From assembly GCA_964588305.1 (NCBI GenBank), contig CAZPOP010000002.1:1-64000 (forward strand): 64,000 bases of DNA. Direction: 5' to 3'. Below are positions 1 to 8,741 of this stretch, one piece after another. The translations under genes were made by a program, and so were the position numbers. The notes under the pieces were generated by a model, which was given only the letters and a program-made list of their open reading frames with translations, was not told where the DNA came from and did no database searches. The DNA is from SM1-73 sp964588305. GTDB taxonomy: Bacteria > Zixibacteria > MSB-5A5 > SM1-73. Each line of letters starts with the position of its first letter. The stretch's first letter is position 1.

Positions 1-890
1 CCAAATCGGGCGTGGCACATTTCACGTGCGAAAATGAGGTGGAGACGCTTAGCCTGGTCAGAAAACTCTTCGGCTTCATTCCTCAGAACAATATGGAAGA
101 CGCTCCTGAGACCGAATGTAACGACCCGGCGGATAGAACCGATGAAGAGCTGAATTCGGTTGTTCCCGAAAATCCCAACAAGCCTTATGACATCAAAGAC
201 GTGATAACGCGTGTTGTCGACAACGGCGATTTTCTGGAGGTTCACCAGCATTACGCCGCCAATCTGGTGGTTGGCTTTGCCCGCTTGGGAGGAAGGTCAG
301 TGGGGATCGTGGGAAACCAGCCCGCGGTCCTAGCCGGCGTACTGGACATCGACTCCGGCATAAAGGGAGCCAGGTTTGTCAGATTTTGCGACGCGTTTAA
401 CATCCCTTTGGTCACCTTCGTGGACGTACCCGGATTTTTGCCCGGAACCGCTCAGGAGTTCGGCGGAATCATCAAGCATGGCGCCAAGCTTCTGTATGCT
501 TACTGTGAAGCCACAGTGCCCAAGTTAACCGTGATAACCCGCAAAGCTTACGGTGGCGCCTACGACGTTATGTCCAGTAAGCACGTGAAGGCTGATGTTA
601 ACTATGCCTGGCCCACAGCAGAGATTGCGGTGATGGGACCAAAGGGCGCAGTGGAGATAATACATAAAAGGGAGATAGCACAATCTAAAGATCCAGAGAA
701 GGCAGTGGAGCAAAAGACAGAGGAGTTCATAGAGAAATTCGCCAATCCTTACATAGCCGCAGAGAAAGGCTATATCGATGACGTGATCGAGCCGAAGACC
801 ACCAGACCCAGATTGATCCGGGCTTTGTCCATGCTATCAAACAAGAGAGAATCCTTGCCGCCAAAGAAACATGGGAATATCCCCTTGTAG
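1..890 (+). CDS. pccB: Propionyl-CoA/methylmalonyl-CoA carboxylase carboxyltransferase (beta) subunit, 5' end cut by window
   Basis: This is the carboxyltransferase subunit that moves CO2 from carboxybiotin to an acyl-CoA, probably propionyl-CoA. The reading frame is open from base 3, and the first residues (SGVAHF) match the middle of the family, so about 200 N-terminal residues lie outside the window; the GTG at 12 is not the true start. The visible ~295 residues are the C-terminal crotonase-fold half, with the DVPGFLPG segment, GGAYDVMSSK and a C-terminal IDDVIEP segment. A separate biotin carboxylase and biotin carrier follow, and methylmalonyl-CoA mutase and epimerase lie downstream, which favours propionyl-CoA over acetyl-CoA as substrate. 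A sodium-pumping decarboxylase alpha-like role is possible but no membrane subunit is visible. Confidence 0.93.
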   Translation, partial: KSGVAHFTCENEVETLSLVRKLFGFIPQNNMEDAPETECNDPADRTDEELNSVVPENPNKPYDIKDVITRVVDNGDFLEVHQHYAANLVVGFARLGGRSVGIVGNQPAVLAGVLDIDSGIKGARFVRFCDAFNIPLVTFVDVPGFLPGTAQEFGGIIKHGAKLLYAYCEATVPKLTVITRKAYGGAYDVMSSKHVKADVNYAWPTAEIAVMGPKGAVEIIHKREIAQSKDPEKAVEQKTEEFIEKFANPYIAAEKGYIDDVIEPKTTRPRLIRALSMLSNKRESLPPKKHGNIPL

Positions 891-1190
891 TTGCTCGATT
901 CATCGAGCTAAAGCCAGCCCGATGAATTGGGCAAATACAGGAAGAAGAACGTAGTTGCTCGATTTATGGTTCGGCGAGCTCACCATCCTGTCTTCGACCC
1001 TGCACTTCGTCCTGCCCTTCGGTCCCGAGACCTCAGGGTCGAGGGAAGACTCAGTGTCGAAGGAAGGCTCAGACCCGAAGGGAGCCTGTGCTTCGGCTTT
1101 GCTCAGCACCCTGAGTTCGTCGAAGGGTCGAAGGATCGAGCTAGAAACCGCCCGATGAATCGGGCAACTACACAACCGTGGTAATTGCGC
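891..1190. repeat. Intergenic repeat block with several hairpins
   Basis: This 300-base gap holds no credible gene. It contains short hairpins with a constant TTCA or TGAA loop at 893-908, 917-932 and 1150-1165, an ATGGTTCG...CTCACCAT segment near 965-986, and a block at 1003-1070 whose reverse complement recurs near 52888-52986. Open frames through it appear only because the repeats lack stops. No clear promoter was seen. Confidence 0.7.
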
Positions 1191-2708
1191 GTGTTAAAAA
1201 AAGTTCTCATAGCCAATCGTGGAGAGATTGCGGTCAGGATTATCCGGGCCTGCCGGGAGATGGGCATAAAAACGGTGGCGGTCTTCTCGGAGATCGACCG
1301 GAAAGCTCTGCACGTTAGATTTGCAGATGAAGCCTATCCCATCGGCCCGGCGCCATCTGCCCAAAGCTACCTGGATATGGAGAAGATCATCGGAGTGGCC
1401 AGGAAATCCGGAGGGGAGGCCATTCATCCGGGCTATGGGTTTTTGGCGGAAAATGCTGCTTTTGTGAAAATGGTCGAATCCGAAGGATTGGTCTTCATCG
1501 GGCCCCCTTCAAAAGCGGTGGAACTGTTGGGTGACAAGGTAGCAGCCCGCAAGACCATGAAAAGCGCAGGGGTCTCCATTGTGCCCGGAACCGAGGTGGA
1601 GATTGAGTCAGAAGAGCAAGCAACCTCTATCGCCGAAAAGATCGGTTTCCCTATCCTGATTAAAGCCGTTGGGGGTGGGGGCGGTAAAGGGATGAGAATT
1701 GTGAGAGAAAAATCCGGGATGAAAGAGGCTTTAAGGGGTGCAAAGTCCGAGGCGAAGTCAGCCTTCGCTGATCCCAGAATCTATATTGAGAAATATCTGG
1801 AAAAACCCAGGCATGTGGAGATACAGATACTGGCTGATAAATTCGGCAACGTGATCCACCTGGGTGAAAGGGAATGCTCCATCCAGAGACGCCACCAGAA
1901 GGTGGTGGAGGAATCACCTTCTCCCATCGTTGATGAGAAGATGAGAAAAGCTATGGGAGAACAGGCAGTTACTGCCGCCAAAGCAGCAGGCTACGTCAAT
2001 GCCGGAACCATGGAGTTTTTGGTGGATCAGGATCGCAATTTCTATTTTCTAGAATCCAACACTCGTCTTCAGGTGGAGCATCCGGTCACCGAGATGGTCA
2101 CCGGAGTTGACCTGGCCAAAGAGCAGATAAAAATAGCTAGTGGAATGAGATTGACCTACAAACAGGAAGACATCATACGGAAAGGCTCCTCCATCGAGTG
2201 CCGAATCTATGCCGAAGACCCGGACAATAATTTTCTTCCCTCAGTGGGAACCGTTCATTCTTATGTGGAGCCCTCCGGCCCTGGCGTTAGGGTCGATTCG
2301 GGGCTTTCTGAGGGACTCGAGATTTCTCTTTATTATGATCCCTTGATTGCCAAGCTTCTGACCTGGGGAAATGACCGGAATGAGGCCATTGAAAGAATGA
2401 AAAGAGCATTATCCGAATATCGCATCTCCGGTGTGGCGACTACCATTCCTTTCCACCTCAGCGTGATGAATAATGAAAGATTCAAACAGGGGAAAATCCA
2501 CACTCATTTCATCGAAGAAGAGACGGAAAAAGGACAATTGATGATGGGATCGGAGTCAGACGATGTTCTTGAAGCTGTGGCGGTCTTTTCGGCTCTTTCA
2601 GATTACCAGGATAAAAAGGGAACCAAGGCTCTGCTCTCAAAACCCAAATCAAAGGAGAATCCCTGGAAAATCGAAGGAAGAAGAATGGGATTGAGACGAT
2701 TCAGATAG
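1191..2708 (+). CDS. accC: Biotin carboxylase subunit of acyl-CoA carboxylase
   Basis: ATP-dependent biotin carboxylase that charges the biotin on the carrier protein encoded next. The N-terminal domain begins KKVLIANRGEIAVRIIRA, followed by an ATP-grasp domain with the glycine-rich loop GGGGGKGMR (about residue 160), the HIQRR-type region CSIQRRHQKVVEE and ESNTRLQVEHPVTE near residue 290, then the biotin carboxylase C-terminal domain to about residue 445. The ~505-residue length exceeds the usual ~450, leaving a ~55-residue tail. The GTG at 1191 gives the typical N-terminus; a TTG two codons upstream is also possible, and neither has a strong ribosome binding site. With the upstream carboxyltransferase it forms a propionyl-CoA carboxylase split into three chains. 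Confidence 0.95.
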   Translation: MLKKVLIANRGEIAVRIIRACREMGIKTVAVFSEIDRKALHVRFADEAYPIGPAPSAQSYLDMEKIIGVARKSGGEAIHPGYGFLAENAAFVKMVESEGLVFIGPPSKAVELLGDKVAARKTMKSAGVSIVPGTEVEIESEEQATSIAEKIGFPILIKAVGGGGGKGMRIVREKSGMKEALRGAKSEAKSAFADPRIYIEKYLEKPRHVEIQILADKFGNVIHLGERECSIQRRHQKVVEESPSPIVDEKMRKAMGEQAVTAAKAAGYVNAGTMEFLVDQDRNFYFLESNTRLQVEHPVTEMVTGVDLAKEQIKIASGMRLTYKQEDIIRKGSSIECRIYAEDPDNNFLPSVGTVHSYVEPSGPGVRVDSGLSEGLEISLYYDPLIAKLLTWGNDRNEAIERMKRALSEYRISGVATTIPFHLSVMNNERFKQGKIHTHFIEEETEKGQLMMGSESDDVLEAVAVFSALSDYQDKKGTKALLSKPKSKENPWKIEGRRMGLRRFR

Positions 2709-2801
2709 AATATGAAAAGTATTTTGAAGGACGAACCATAAAGAAACGATTGCGTGGGCAAACCTTCACGGCTTGCAGCCACGCCATGGTCTTTTCTGCA
2801 A

Positions 2802-3308
2802 ATGAAATACATAGTTAGAATCGAAGATAGCGATTTTCGAATAGACATCACCGAGACAGATGGACAATTGAGAGTCGATTTGGACGGTAAGCTTGTTCTG
2901 GCGGACTCCATTGAAACAAGGGGGAAGAACCATATATCCTTCCTGTTCAACCATAGATCGTTCGACCTGGAGTTCTCCAAAAATGAAGAGAAAGTCTCTG
3001 TGTTTCTAAATGGTAAAAGATATGACTGTGTGCTAGAGGATGAGAGAACCCAGAGGCTGAAAAGATTTGGTGGACTGAAGGTTGAAACCAAAAAGGAAAA
3101 GGAGCTGAAAAGCCCCATGCCTGGCCTGGTGACCGCAATTGAAGTGAAAGAAGGTGATTGGGTTGTAGCAGGACAGGGCGTAGCAATTGTGGAAGCCATG
3201 AAGATGGAAAACGAGCTGAAAGCCAAATCCGACGGAAAGGTGAAAGCAATCAAGGTAAAAGAGCATCAGGCCGTGGAAAAGGACGAGGTGCTCATCGTCT
3301 TTGAATAG
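2802..3308 (+). CDS. Biotin carboxyl carrier protein of the acyl-CoA carboxylase
   Basis: Biotinyl-domain protein of 168 residues that shuttles carboxybiotin between the two upstream subunits. The C-terminal ~75 residues are a biotinyl/lipoyl domain with PMPGLV and the biotinylation motif EAMKMEN, in which Lys about 134 would carry the biotin. The N-terminal ~90 residues are beta-rich and resemble the linker (BT-like) part of propionyl-CoA carboxylase alpha chains. I chose ATG 2802 (MKYIVRIED) over an in-frame GTG at 2754 because the extra residues look non-conserved. It sits 93 bases after the biotin carboxylase, so the usual alpha chain is split in two here. Confidence 0.88.
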   Translation: MKYIVRIEDSDFRIDITETDGQLRVDLDGKLVLADSIETRGKNHISFLFNHRSFDLEFSKNEEKVSVFLNGKRYDCVLEDERTQRLKRFGGLKVETKKEKELKSPMPGLVTAIEVKEGDWVVAGQGVAIVEAMKMENELKAKSDGKVKAIKVKEHQAVEKDEVLIVFE

Positions 3309-3362
3309 TTTTGTGGTATTGTAAGTCAAGCATGTCCGAGGGACTGCTTGGCAAAAAAGATT

Positions 3363-3388
3363 GTCAACCACCCTTCGGGATGGTTGAC
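3363..3388. repeat. GTCAACCA hairpin
   Basis: An inverted repeat GTCAACCA...TGGTTGAC with CCC/GGG next to the loop. The same GTCAACC/GGTTGAC arms recur at 34452-34487 and, in diverged form, near 35597-35633. It follows the biotin carrier gene and may act as a weak terminator, but there is no T run. Confidence 0.5.
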
Positions 3389-3412
3389 CTACAAAACTTC
3401 AAATAGTAAACG

Positions 3413-4294
3413 ATGAAAAAGAAGAAAAGTAAAGGTGAAACCAAAATAGGTTTAGTCTTTTGTGTTTATCCAGAGCAATATGAAATATTCGATACGAGAA
3501 TAAGTAAGCCAATTTGCATTAAGAAAATCGAAGGCGGGATCGAAGTTGGTTCTATGGTTTATCAAGAGCTTGACCAGATAAGTTTTAAAAAGAAGAGTCT
3601 ATTGTATTTTCCGCCTAATAATGTTGGTATTCTCTTGTCGATTTCAACAAGGCTTTTGAACGACGCAAAGTTGATCTTTGAGAACAAGATTGACCCTAAC
3701 AAATTTGACCATTCATTAGATAATGCTAAGGGAGATAGAAAAAAATACTTAATGGAAAAATCAAGAATAGTTTGCGATTTCATCGAAAGTATTCAAATAA
3801 GTATTGTTTTCTCTTACACAGCGCTTGAAGCATTTTGTAATTTAAGCATTCCAGAAGATTATGAATATAAAACTGAAATCAGGAATAAAGGGATAATTGA
3901 AGTACATGATAAGAAAGCGATTGAAAGGTGGATCCCATTGCAACAGAAGTTATGTAAGATTTTGCCCGAGATATATCAAACTAAGAAATTAGAGAATCAA
4001 AAATTTTGGAGCTATTATGTAAAACTTGAAAAATACAGAGACGACATAATACATCAAAAATCAATTGAAAGAACAGAATTTTACAAGAACTACTTCAGAA
4101 GGGACATCTTCGACGTTTGTCAGAGCGGAAAACAAGTAATAGAGTTTTTCTATCAGCAGCATTCAGACAAGAATAGAACTAATCCACTTTGGCCTTGGTT
4201 AATTAATGAGAGAAAGGAATTCCCATTGACGACAGACTTTAAATCTGAGAACTTTGAAGTAGTCGGCAATCTGTATCAAGGAATTAAGAAGTAA
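3413..4294 (+). CDS. Hypothetical protein with HEPN-like RX4H motif
   Basis: A 293-residue protein I cannot assign to a named family. It starts with a lysine-rich stretch, is largely helical in its second half, and contains a long helix with YTALEAFCN (about residue 140) and later KYRDDIIHQKS, where Arg209 and His214 give the R-x4-H spacing of HEPN domains. HEPN proteins are often RNases or toxin-like helpers, but a similar motif can occur by chance. Base use is clearly more AT-rich than the carboxylase and mutase genes around it, which suggests recent acquisition. It forms, with the next gene, an insert inside an otherwise metabolic operon. Confidence 0.6.
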   Translation: MKKKKSKGETKIGLVFCVYPEQYEIFDTRISKPICIKKIEGGIEVGSMVYQELDQISFKKKSLLYFPPNNVGILLSISTRLLNDAKLIFENKIDPNKFDHSLDNAKGDRKKYLMEKSRIVCDFIESIQISIVFSYTALEAFCNLSIPEDYEYKTEIRNKGIIEVHDKKAIERWIPLQQKLCKILPEIYQTKKLENQKFWSYYVKLEKYRDDIIHQKSIERTEFYKNYFRRDIFDVCQSGKQVIEFFYQQHSDKNRTNPLWPWLINERKEFPLTTDFKSENFEVVGNLYQGIKK

Positions 4295-4426
4295 CTTGGG
4301 CTAACAACGGATTTGCGGTTCACGGAATTCATTCTGAACGGAGGCAACGTTATCACCCGAATGGTTTGGCACTTTGCAGAGCTCGAAGATGCGAGTCAAC
4401 ATTCAATCAAACAAAGAGGGGTTCCA

Positions 4427-5161
4427 ATGGCCGTACGGAAGGAAACTGAACTGATTATAGTAGCTGGTCACGGTGTCTGTAAGAAGGACTGCACAAGTCC
4501 ACACATAGCGCCGCTTGACTCAAGCTGGGTCGGCATCTTTGCCGGAGAAGGTCCTTTCTACATCGAGCATAGCAAGGCTGGAGTAACTCTAGCTGCGGAG
4601 ATTCCGAACGCCCTCCTAGCTTTTTCTGGGGGACAAACAAGGGAAGATGCTGGAAGACGTTCCGAAGCCGAGAGTTACTGGGAGATAGCTGACGCGGATG
4701 GCTGGTGGGGCTTTACAAATGTCAGGGACCGGGCCGTCAAAGAGGAGTATGCACGAGATTCTTTCGAGAATCTTCTCTTTGGCATCGCCTTGTTTAAGCA
4801 AGAAACCCGACGATGGCCTGATAAGGTGACAATTGTCAGTTGGCGGTTCAAGGAAAGGAGGTATGACTTGCATCGCCAAGCATTGAAATGGCCAAAGCAA
4901 AAGTTTGCCTACGTTGGGGTTAACGATCCAGTAGGCGAGGAACTGCCGAAGGCCCTAGAGGGAGAGAAAGCAAAGGTTGAGTCCGTCAGTCACGATTTGT
5001 TCCTAATTGGCCCTAAATGGGTTGCACAACGAGAACAAAGGAATCCGTTTCACCGACAGCACCCATATCGAGAGGTTAGCTCCGTGCTGGCCAGGTTGTT
5101 CGATTTTCTTGACCGCAGTACGTTCACGGGCGACCTCCCCTGGCTCAAAGAGGAGCACTGA
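4427..5161 (+). CDS. DUF218-like protein
   Basis: A 244-residue protein resembling DUF218-type proteins (the SanA/YdcF group): it has an early beta strand ending IIVAGHGV, a middle ALLAFSGGQTREDAGRRSEA segment, EYARDSFENLLFGI, and later VTIVSWRFKERRYDLHRQAL. These are the positions where family members carry the G-G and SxE/A-type loops. The exact biochemical role of the family is unsettled. The frame is open back to 4313, but ATG 4427 has AGAGGGG at a good distance and starts MAVRKETELI, so I use it. It lacks any signal peptide, unlike SanA. It follows the HEPN-like gene within the insert. Confidence 0.65.
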   Translation: MAVRKETELIIVAGHGVCKKDCTSPHIAPLDSSWVGIFAGEGPFYIEHSKAGVTLAAEIPNALLAFSGGQTREDAGRRSEAESYWEIADADGWWGFTNVRDRAVKEEYARDSFENLLFGIALFKQETRRWPDKVTIVSWRFKERRYDLHRQALKWPKQKFAYVGVNDPVGEELPKALEGEKAKVESVSHDLFLIGPKWVAQREQRNPFHRQHPYREVSSVLARLFDFLDRSTFTGDLPWLKEEH

Positions 5162-5282
5162 CCTTATAGGCGACTTCAGGCAGTGCCATATTGCTGGCGG
5201 CTTGTCGCATCCCCAAGCCTGCTTTGGCGAACTTTAGTCGGGGATACAAAAGCAATTGAGGCCTATTTAAAAGAGATCGGCT

Positions 5283-6875
5283 TTGGAGAAACAAAAAGAA
5301 ATTTCAACCACATCTGATATCGAGATCACGCCACTTTACACGGCTGAGTCCATACAGGATTGCGACATTGATAGCGACTTGGGGTATCCTGGGGAGTATC
5401 CTTTTACCCGGGGCGTATACAAGAACATGTATCGCGGGCGGCTGTGGACCATGCGGCAGTATGCCGGGTTTGGCACAGCTAAAGAGACCAACAAAAGATA
5501 CAGATATTTGTTGGATCAAGGACAAACCGGCCTATCCGTTGCCTTCGATCTTCCCACCCAGATAGGCTACGATTCCGATCATCCTCTATCCGAAGGCGAG
5601 GTTGGGAAAACAGGAGTGGCAATAGATACCTTAGAGGATATGGAGATTCTTTTTGACCAAATTCCCCTGGACAAAGTCTCGGTCTCCATGACCATCAATG
5701 CCACCGCCTCGGTGCTTCTGGCAATGTACGTGGTCTTGGCAAAGAAGAACAATGTCTCGCTCGCTTCGCTTTTCGGAACTATCCAAAACGACATACTGAA
5801 AGAATACATTGCCCGCGGCACCTTTATCTTTCCCCCCAAACCGTCCATGCGACTGATTACCGACATTTTCAAATATGCGAAAGAAAACGTTCCCAAGTGG
5901 AACCCGATAAGCATCAGCGGCTATCACATCAGGGAGGCAGGCTCCACCGCAGTCCAGGAGATCGCCTTCACCCTATCAAATGGAATAGCCTACGTCAAGG
6001 CAGCAATCGAAGCCGGCCTGAATCTGGATGAATTCGGCAAGAGGCTCTCCTTCTTTTTGAATTCCCATAATAATTTCTTTGAGGAGATCGCAAAATTCAG
6101 GGCTGCCCGAAGGCTCTGGGCAAAGATCATTACCGAGAAATTCGGTGCCCAAGATCCTGATGTCGCCAAACTCCGCTTTCATACTCAAACTGCAGGCTGT
6201 ACCCTGACTGCCCAGCAGCCTGATAATAATGTAGTACGAGTGACTTTGCAGGCGTTAGCTTCGGTTCTGGGCGGGACCCAATCGTTGCACACCAATTCTA
6301 GGGACGAAGCTTTGAGCCTCCCATCGCAGAAATCGGCTGAGATTGCTTTGAGAACTCAGCAGATAATAGCTTACGAAAGCGGCGTCCCCGATACGGTTGA
6401 TCCCCTTGGCGGCTCATATTACGTGGAATATCTGACCAATGAAATTGAAAAGAGAGCAAAAAAGTATATTGATTTCATCGAAGAAAAAGGCGGCGCCTTG
6501 TGGGCGGTGGAATCGGGGTATTATCAAAGAGAAATTCAGAAAAGCGCCTACGAGTATCAAAAACAGATCGAGAAGAAGGAAAGAACCATAGTGGGCGTAA
6601 ACAAGTTCGAGACTGAGAAAGAGGAAATCAAAGACGTCTTCAAAATAAGCCCCAGGGTAGGACAAGAACAGATTAAGAGATTGAAGGCCGTCAGGAAGAA
6701 AAGAGAAAGCGAGAAAGTCAAGAATTCCTTGGAAAACCTGAGAAAAAAAGCTTTGACTGAAGGAAATTTGATGTATCCTATAGTAAAATGCGTTGAGTCT
6801 TATGCTTCCTTAGGAGAGATATGTGACGTTCTAAGATCGGTATGGGGAGAGTATCAGGAAAATGTGTTGGTGTAA
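5283..6875 (+). CDS. mcmA1: Methylmalonyl-CoA mutase, catalytic (large) subunit
   Basis: Adenosylcobalamin-dependent isomerase converting (R)-methylmalonyl-CoA and succinyl-CoA. The 530 residues cover the substrate-binding TIM barrel: YPFTRGVYKNMYRGRLWTMR, QYAGFGTAKETN, LSVAFDLPTQIGYDSDHP, the HTQTAGCTLTAQQP and NVVRVTLQALASVLGG segments. The protein stops near VWGEYQENVLV, so the C-terminal B12-binding domain of single-chain mutases is absent and must be a separate subunit; none is seen in this window. The only plausible start in frame is TTG 5283. The epimerase follows after 109 bases and the carboxylase lies upstream, which makes the propionyl-CoA to succinyl-CoA route nearly complete. Confidence 0.96.
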   Translation: MEKQKEISTTSDIEITPLYTAESIQDCDIDSDLGYPGEYPFTRGVYKNMYRGRLWTMRQYAGFGTAKETNKRYRYLLDQGQTGLSVAFDLPTQIGYDSDHPLSEGEVGKTGVAIDTLEDMEILFDQIPLDKVSVSMTINATASVLLAMYVVLAKKNNVSLASLFGTIQNDILKEYIARGTFIFPPKPSMRLITDIFKYAKENVPKWNPISISGYHIREAGSTAVQEIAFTLSNGIAYVKAAIEAGLNLDEFGKRLSFFLNSHNNFFEEIAKFRAARRLWAKIITEKFGAQDPDVAKLRFHTQTAGCTLTAQQPDNNVVRVTLQALASVLGGTQSLHTNSRDEALSLPSQKSAEIALRTQQIIAYESGVPDTVDPLGGSYYVEYLTNEIEKRAKKYIDFIEEKGGALWAVESGYYQREIQKSAYEYQKQIEKKERTIVGVNKFETEKEEIKDVFKISPRVGQEQIKRLKAVRKKRESEKVKNSLENLRKKALTEGNLMYPIVKCVESYASLGEICDVLRSVWGEYQENVLV

Positions 6876-6883
6876 CCTTAATC

Positions 6884-6946
6884 GGGCTCGATGAATCGAG
6901 CCCCTACAAAGCCCCGCGGATTGTAGGGGTCGGATTCATCCGACCC
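6884..6946. repeat. Twin TTCA/TGAA-loop hairpins
   Basis: Two perfect 8-bp hairpins, GGGCTCGA-TGAA-TCGAGCCC (6884-6903) and GGGTCGGA-TTCA-TCCGACCC (6927-6946), joined by CTACAA...TTGTAG, so the whole can fold as a branched structure. It lies between the mutase and epimerase genes. It belongs to the dispersed family described in the findings. Confidence 0.7.
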
Positions 6947-6984
6947 GAAAAAGCAGGTCAACGGATTGAACGGATAGAGTCAGA

Positions 6985-7389
6985 ATGAAGATTGGCAAGA
7001 TTGATCATATCGGAATAGCGGTAAGAGATTTGAAGCAAGCGGCAAGCCTCTATTCGGAAGCATTTGGCCTCAACGTCTCTAAGGAGATCGACGTCCCGGA
7101 AAGAAAGCTAAGAATCGCCTTCACCGATATATCGGGCACTAAATTGGAGTTTTTGATGCCCACCGACGACGACAACGTGGTGGCGAAATTCATTGACAAA
7201 AGGGGTGAAGGGATTCATCATATATGTTTTGAAGTTGATGACATCGAAAAGGCAATCGCGGAGTTAGAGAAAAAGGGCGTGGAACTGGTGGATGAAAAAC
7301 CAAGATTGGGTGTAGAGGGAGACAAGATCATTTTTCTTCAGCCTAAGAGTGCGTCTGGAGTTCTTATCGAGTTGAAAGAAAAGCAATGA
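6985..7389 (+). CDS. mce: Methylmalonyl-CoA epimerase
   Basis: Glyoxalase-fold (VOC) enzyme of 134 residues that interconverts the (S) and (R) forms of methylmalonyl-CoA, linking the carboxylase product to the mutase substrate. It shows the paired beta-alpha-beta modules with the metal ligands expected for the family: His8 in IDHIGIAV, Glu in KLEFL, His in GIHHICFEVDD and Glu in VLIELKEK near the C-terminus. Length is typical. ATG 6985 begins MKIGKIDHIG. The position right after the mutase gene strongly supports this over other VOC functions. Confidence 0.95.
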   Translation: MKIGKIDHIGIAVRDLKQAASLYSEAFGLNVSKEIDVPERKLRIAFTDISGTKLEFLMPTDDDNVVAKFIDKRGEGIHHICFEVDDIEKAIAELEKKGVELVDEKPRLGVEGDKIIFLQPKSASGVLIELKEKQ

Positions 7390-7402
7390 TCTCTCCCCCA
7401 GT

Positions 7403-7429
7403 CCCCCTCTCCACGTTGTGGAGAGGGGG
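7403..7429. repeat. CCCCCTCTCCAC hairpin
   Basis: A perfect 12-bp inverted repeat with loop GTT (7403-7414 and 7418-7429), flanked by CTCCCCC and AGGGGGTGAGG that extend the symmetry. Related C/G-rich elements with a GTGAGGGG tail lie at 41216-41240 and 43295-43317. It separates the epimerase and dehydrogenase genes; no T run follows, so I call it a repeat and not a terminator. Confidence 0.65.
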
Positions 7430-7458
7430 ATATAGGGGGTGAGGTAGGAATTGGAATC

Positions 7459-8550
7459 ATGAGCATATTCGAGTTAATGGAAAAACACGGTCACGAGGAG
7501 CTTTTGTTCTGCTACAATAAGCCCACAAAGCTGAAAGCAATCATCGCCATTCACAACACCACTCTGGGAAATGCCATTGGTGGATGCAGATTATGGAGAT
7601 ACAAGTCCGAGGAGGAGGCATTGCTGGATGCTTTGAAACTGTCGGAGATAATGACTTATCAGTCGGCAGTGGCAGACTCGGATACGGGCGGCGGAAAGGC
7701 GGTTTTGTGGAAGGACTTCGAAGAAGAAACAGATGAAGCCTATTTCCGCGCCTTCGGAAGATTCGTGAAAGGGCTGAAAGGGAGATTTATCACCTATCCG
7801 GACCTGGGCACGGATACTCAGGAGATGAAGTACGTCAAAAGAGAAACCCCTTACGTGCTCTTATACGGATCCGCCGCCGGGATGTCGGAGGGATCGGCCT
7901 TCGGGGGAAAAGCAGAAAGTGCCGAACTTACCGCTCATGGTGTTCACTGGGGAATGAAGGCCTGCGTCAAGGAGATATACGGCGTTTCTTCCTTAGACGG
8001 TCTGACGGTGGCCATCCAGGGAGTCGGAAGCGTGGGACGGAGATTGGTGGACTGCCTCAAGCAGGAAAATGTTAGGTTGATAATCACCGACTTGAATTAT
8101 GATTCCATAAAAGACGTCCAGGACAGCTACCCCGATACCCACGTAGTAGAACCCAAGGAGATATTAGGGGTTGACTGTGATATACTCTCGCCCTGTGCCT
8201 TAGGGCCGGTGGTGACCAAAGAGACCATCTCCAAGCTGCGCTGCAAAATAATTGCAGGCGCCGCTTACGACATCGTAGAAGACCCCAGGCTTTGTCTGAA
8301 ACTCTGGGAAATGGGCATATTATACGCTCCCGATTTTGTGATAAATGCGGGCGAGCTTTTCTTGACCGAGGATGCTCTGGAGATACTCTCAAAGGAAGAG
8401 GCTTTGGCTTCAGTTAAGAAAATATACGACATAATGGCAAAGATCATAGCCATCTCCAAGAAGGAGGACATTTCGCCTTACCAGGCAGCTTACAAGATGG
8501 CCAAGCAGAGAATCAAAAGGGTGGGAGCGGTGAAAAGCATATTGTGCTGA
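7459..8550 (+). CDS. bcd: Leucine/branched-chain amino acid dehydrogenase
   Basis: NAD-dependent oxidative deaminase of the Glu/Leu/Phe/Val dehydrogenase family, 363 residues. The N-terminal catalytic domain has NTTLGNAIGGCRLWRY and SDTGGGKAVLW (catalytic lysine near residue 80) and the PDLGTDTQEM segment; the Rossmann domain follows with VAIQGVGSVGRRLVDCL and ends in INAGE. These features and the length match leucine/valine dehydrogenases better than glutamate dehydrogenase, which is longer. ATG 7459 has a GAGG/AGGAA ribosome binding region. The neighbouring acyl kinase and methylmalonyl-CoA genes suggest it starts branched-chain amino acid breakdown, as bcd does in bkd-type operons; phenylalanine cannot be excluded as substrate. 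Confidence 0.9.
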   Translation: MSIFELMEKHGHEELLFCYNKPTKLKAIIAIHNTTLGNAIGGCRLWRYKSEEEALLDALKLSEIMTYQSAVADSDTGGGKAVLWKDFEEETDEAYFRAFGRFVKGLKGRFITYPDLGTDTQEMKYVKRETPYVLLYGSAAGMSEGSAFGGKAESAELTAHGVHWGMKACVKEIYGVSSLDGLTVAIQGVGSVGRRLVDCLKQENVRLIITDLNYDSIKDVQDSYPDTHVVEPKEILGVDCDILSPCALGPVVTKETISKLRCKIIAGAAYDIVEDPRLCLKLWEMGILYAPDFVINAGELFLTEDALEILSKEEALASVKKIYDIMAKIIAISKKEDISPYQAAYKMAKQRIKRVGAVKSILC

Positions 8551-8586
8551 TGGTGGTTTCTGATGAGGAAGATGGCTGAAATTCAA

Positions 8587-8679
8587 AACTCAAAGATAAA
8601 AAGGAAAAAACGCAATTCAGAACTAAAAACTTGGCCTTCGAAACGAACAGACTAGGGATTTGATTTTTATCTTTGAGTT
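8587..8679. repeat. Long-range inverted repeat between bcd and buk
   Basis: A perfect 16-base inverted repeat, AACTCAAAGATAAAAA at 8587-8602 with its complement at 8664-8679, encloses ~61 bases. A second pair, AACTAAAAACT near 8620 with AGTTTTTAGTT near 8684, lies offset from it. AT-rich and without coding potential. It could fold in the leader of the kinase mRNA or be a decayed mobile repeat. Confidence 0.6.
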
Positions 8680-8741
8680 GTAGTTTTTAGTTTTTCTCTT
8701 TTAGTTTTTCGTTTTACTTGTTTCTGTTGTCGGGAGCTTCA

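Noticed and set aside
927..1184. Open frames of 60-90 codons on both strands before accC
   Set aside because: They run through hairpin repeats, have no ribosome binding site, and their content only reflects the palindromes.
5225..5310. Coding-like stretch upstream of the mutase start in another frame (GDTKAIEAYLKEIGFGE)
   Set aside because: It looks like the end of some protein, but it is too short, has no clear start and ends inside the mutase gene. It could be a relic from the accessory insert.
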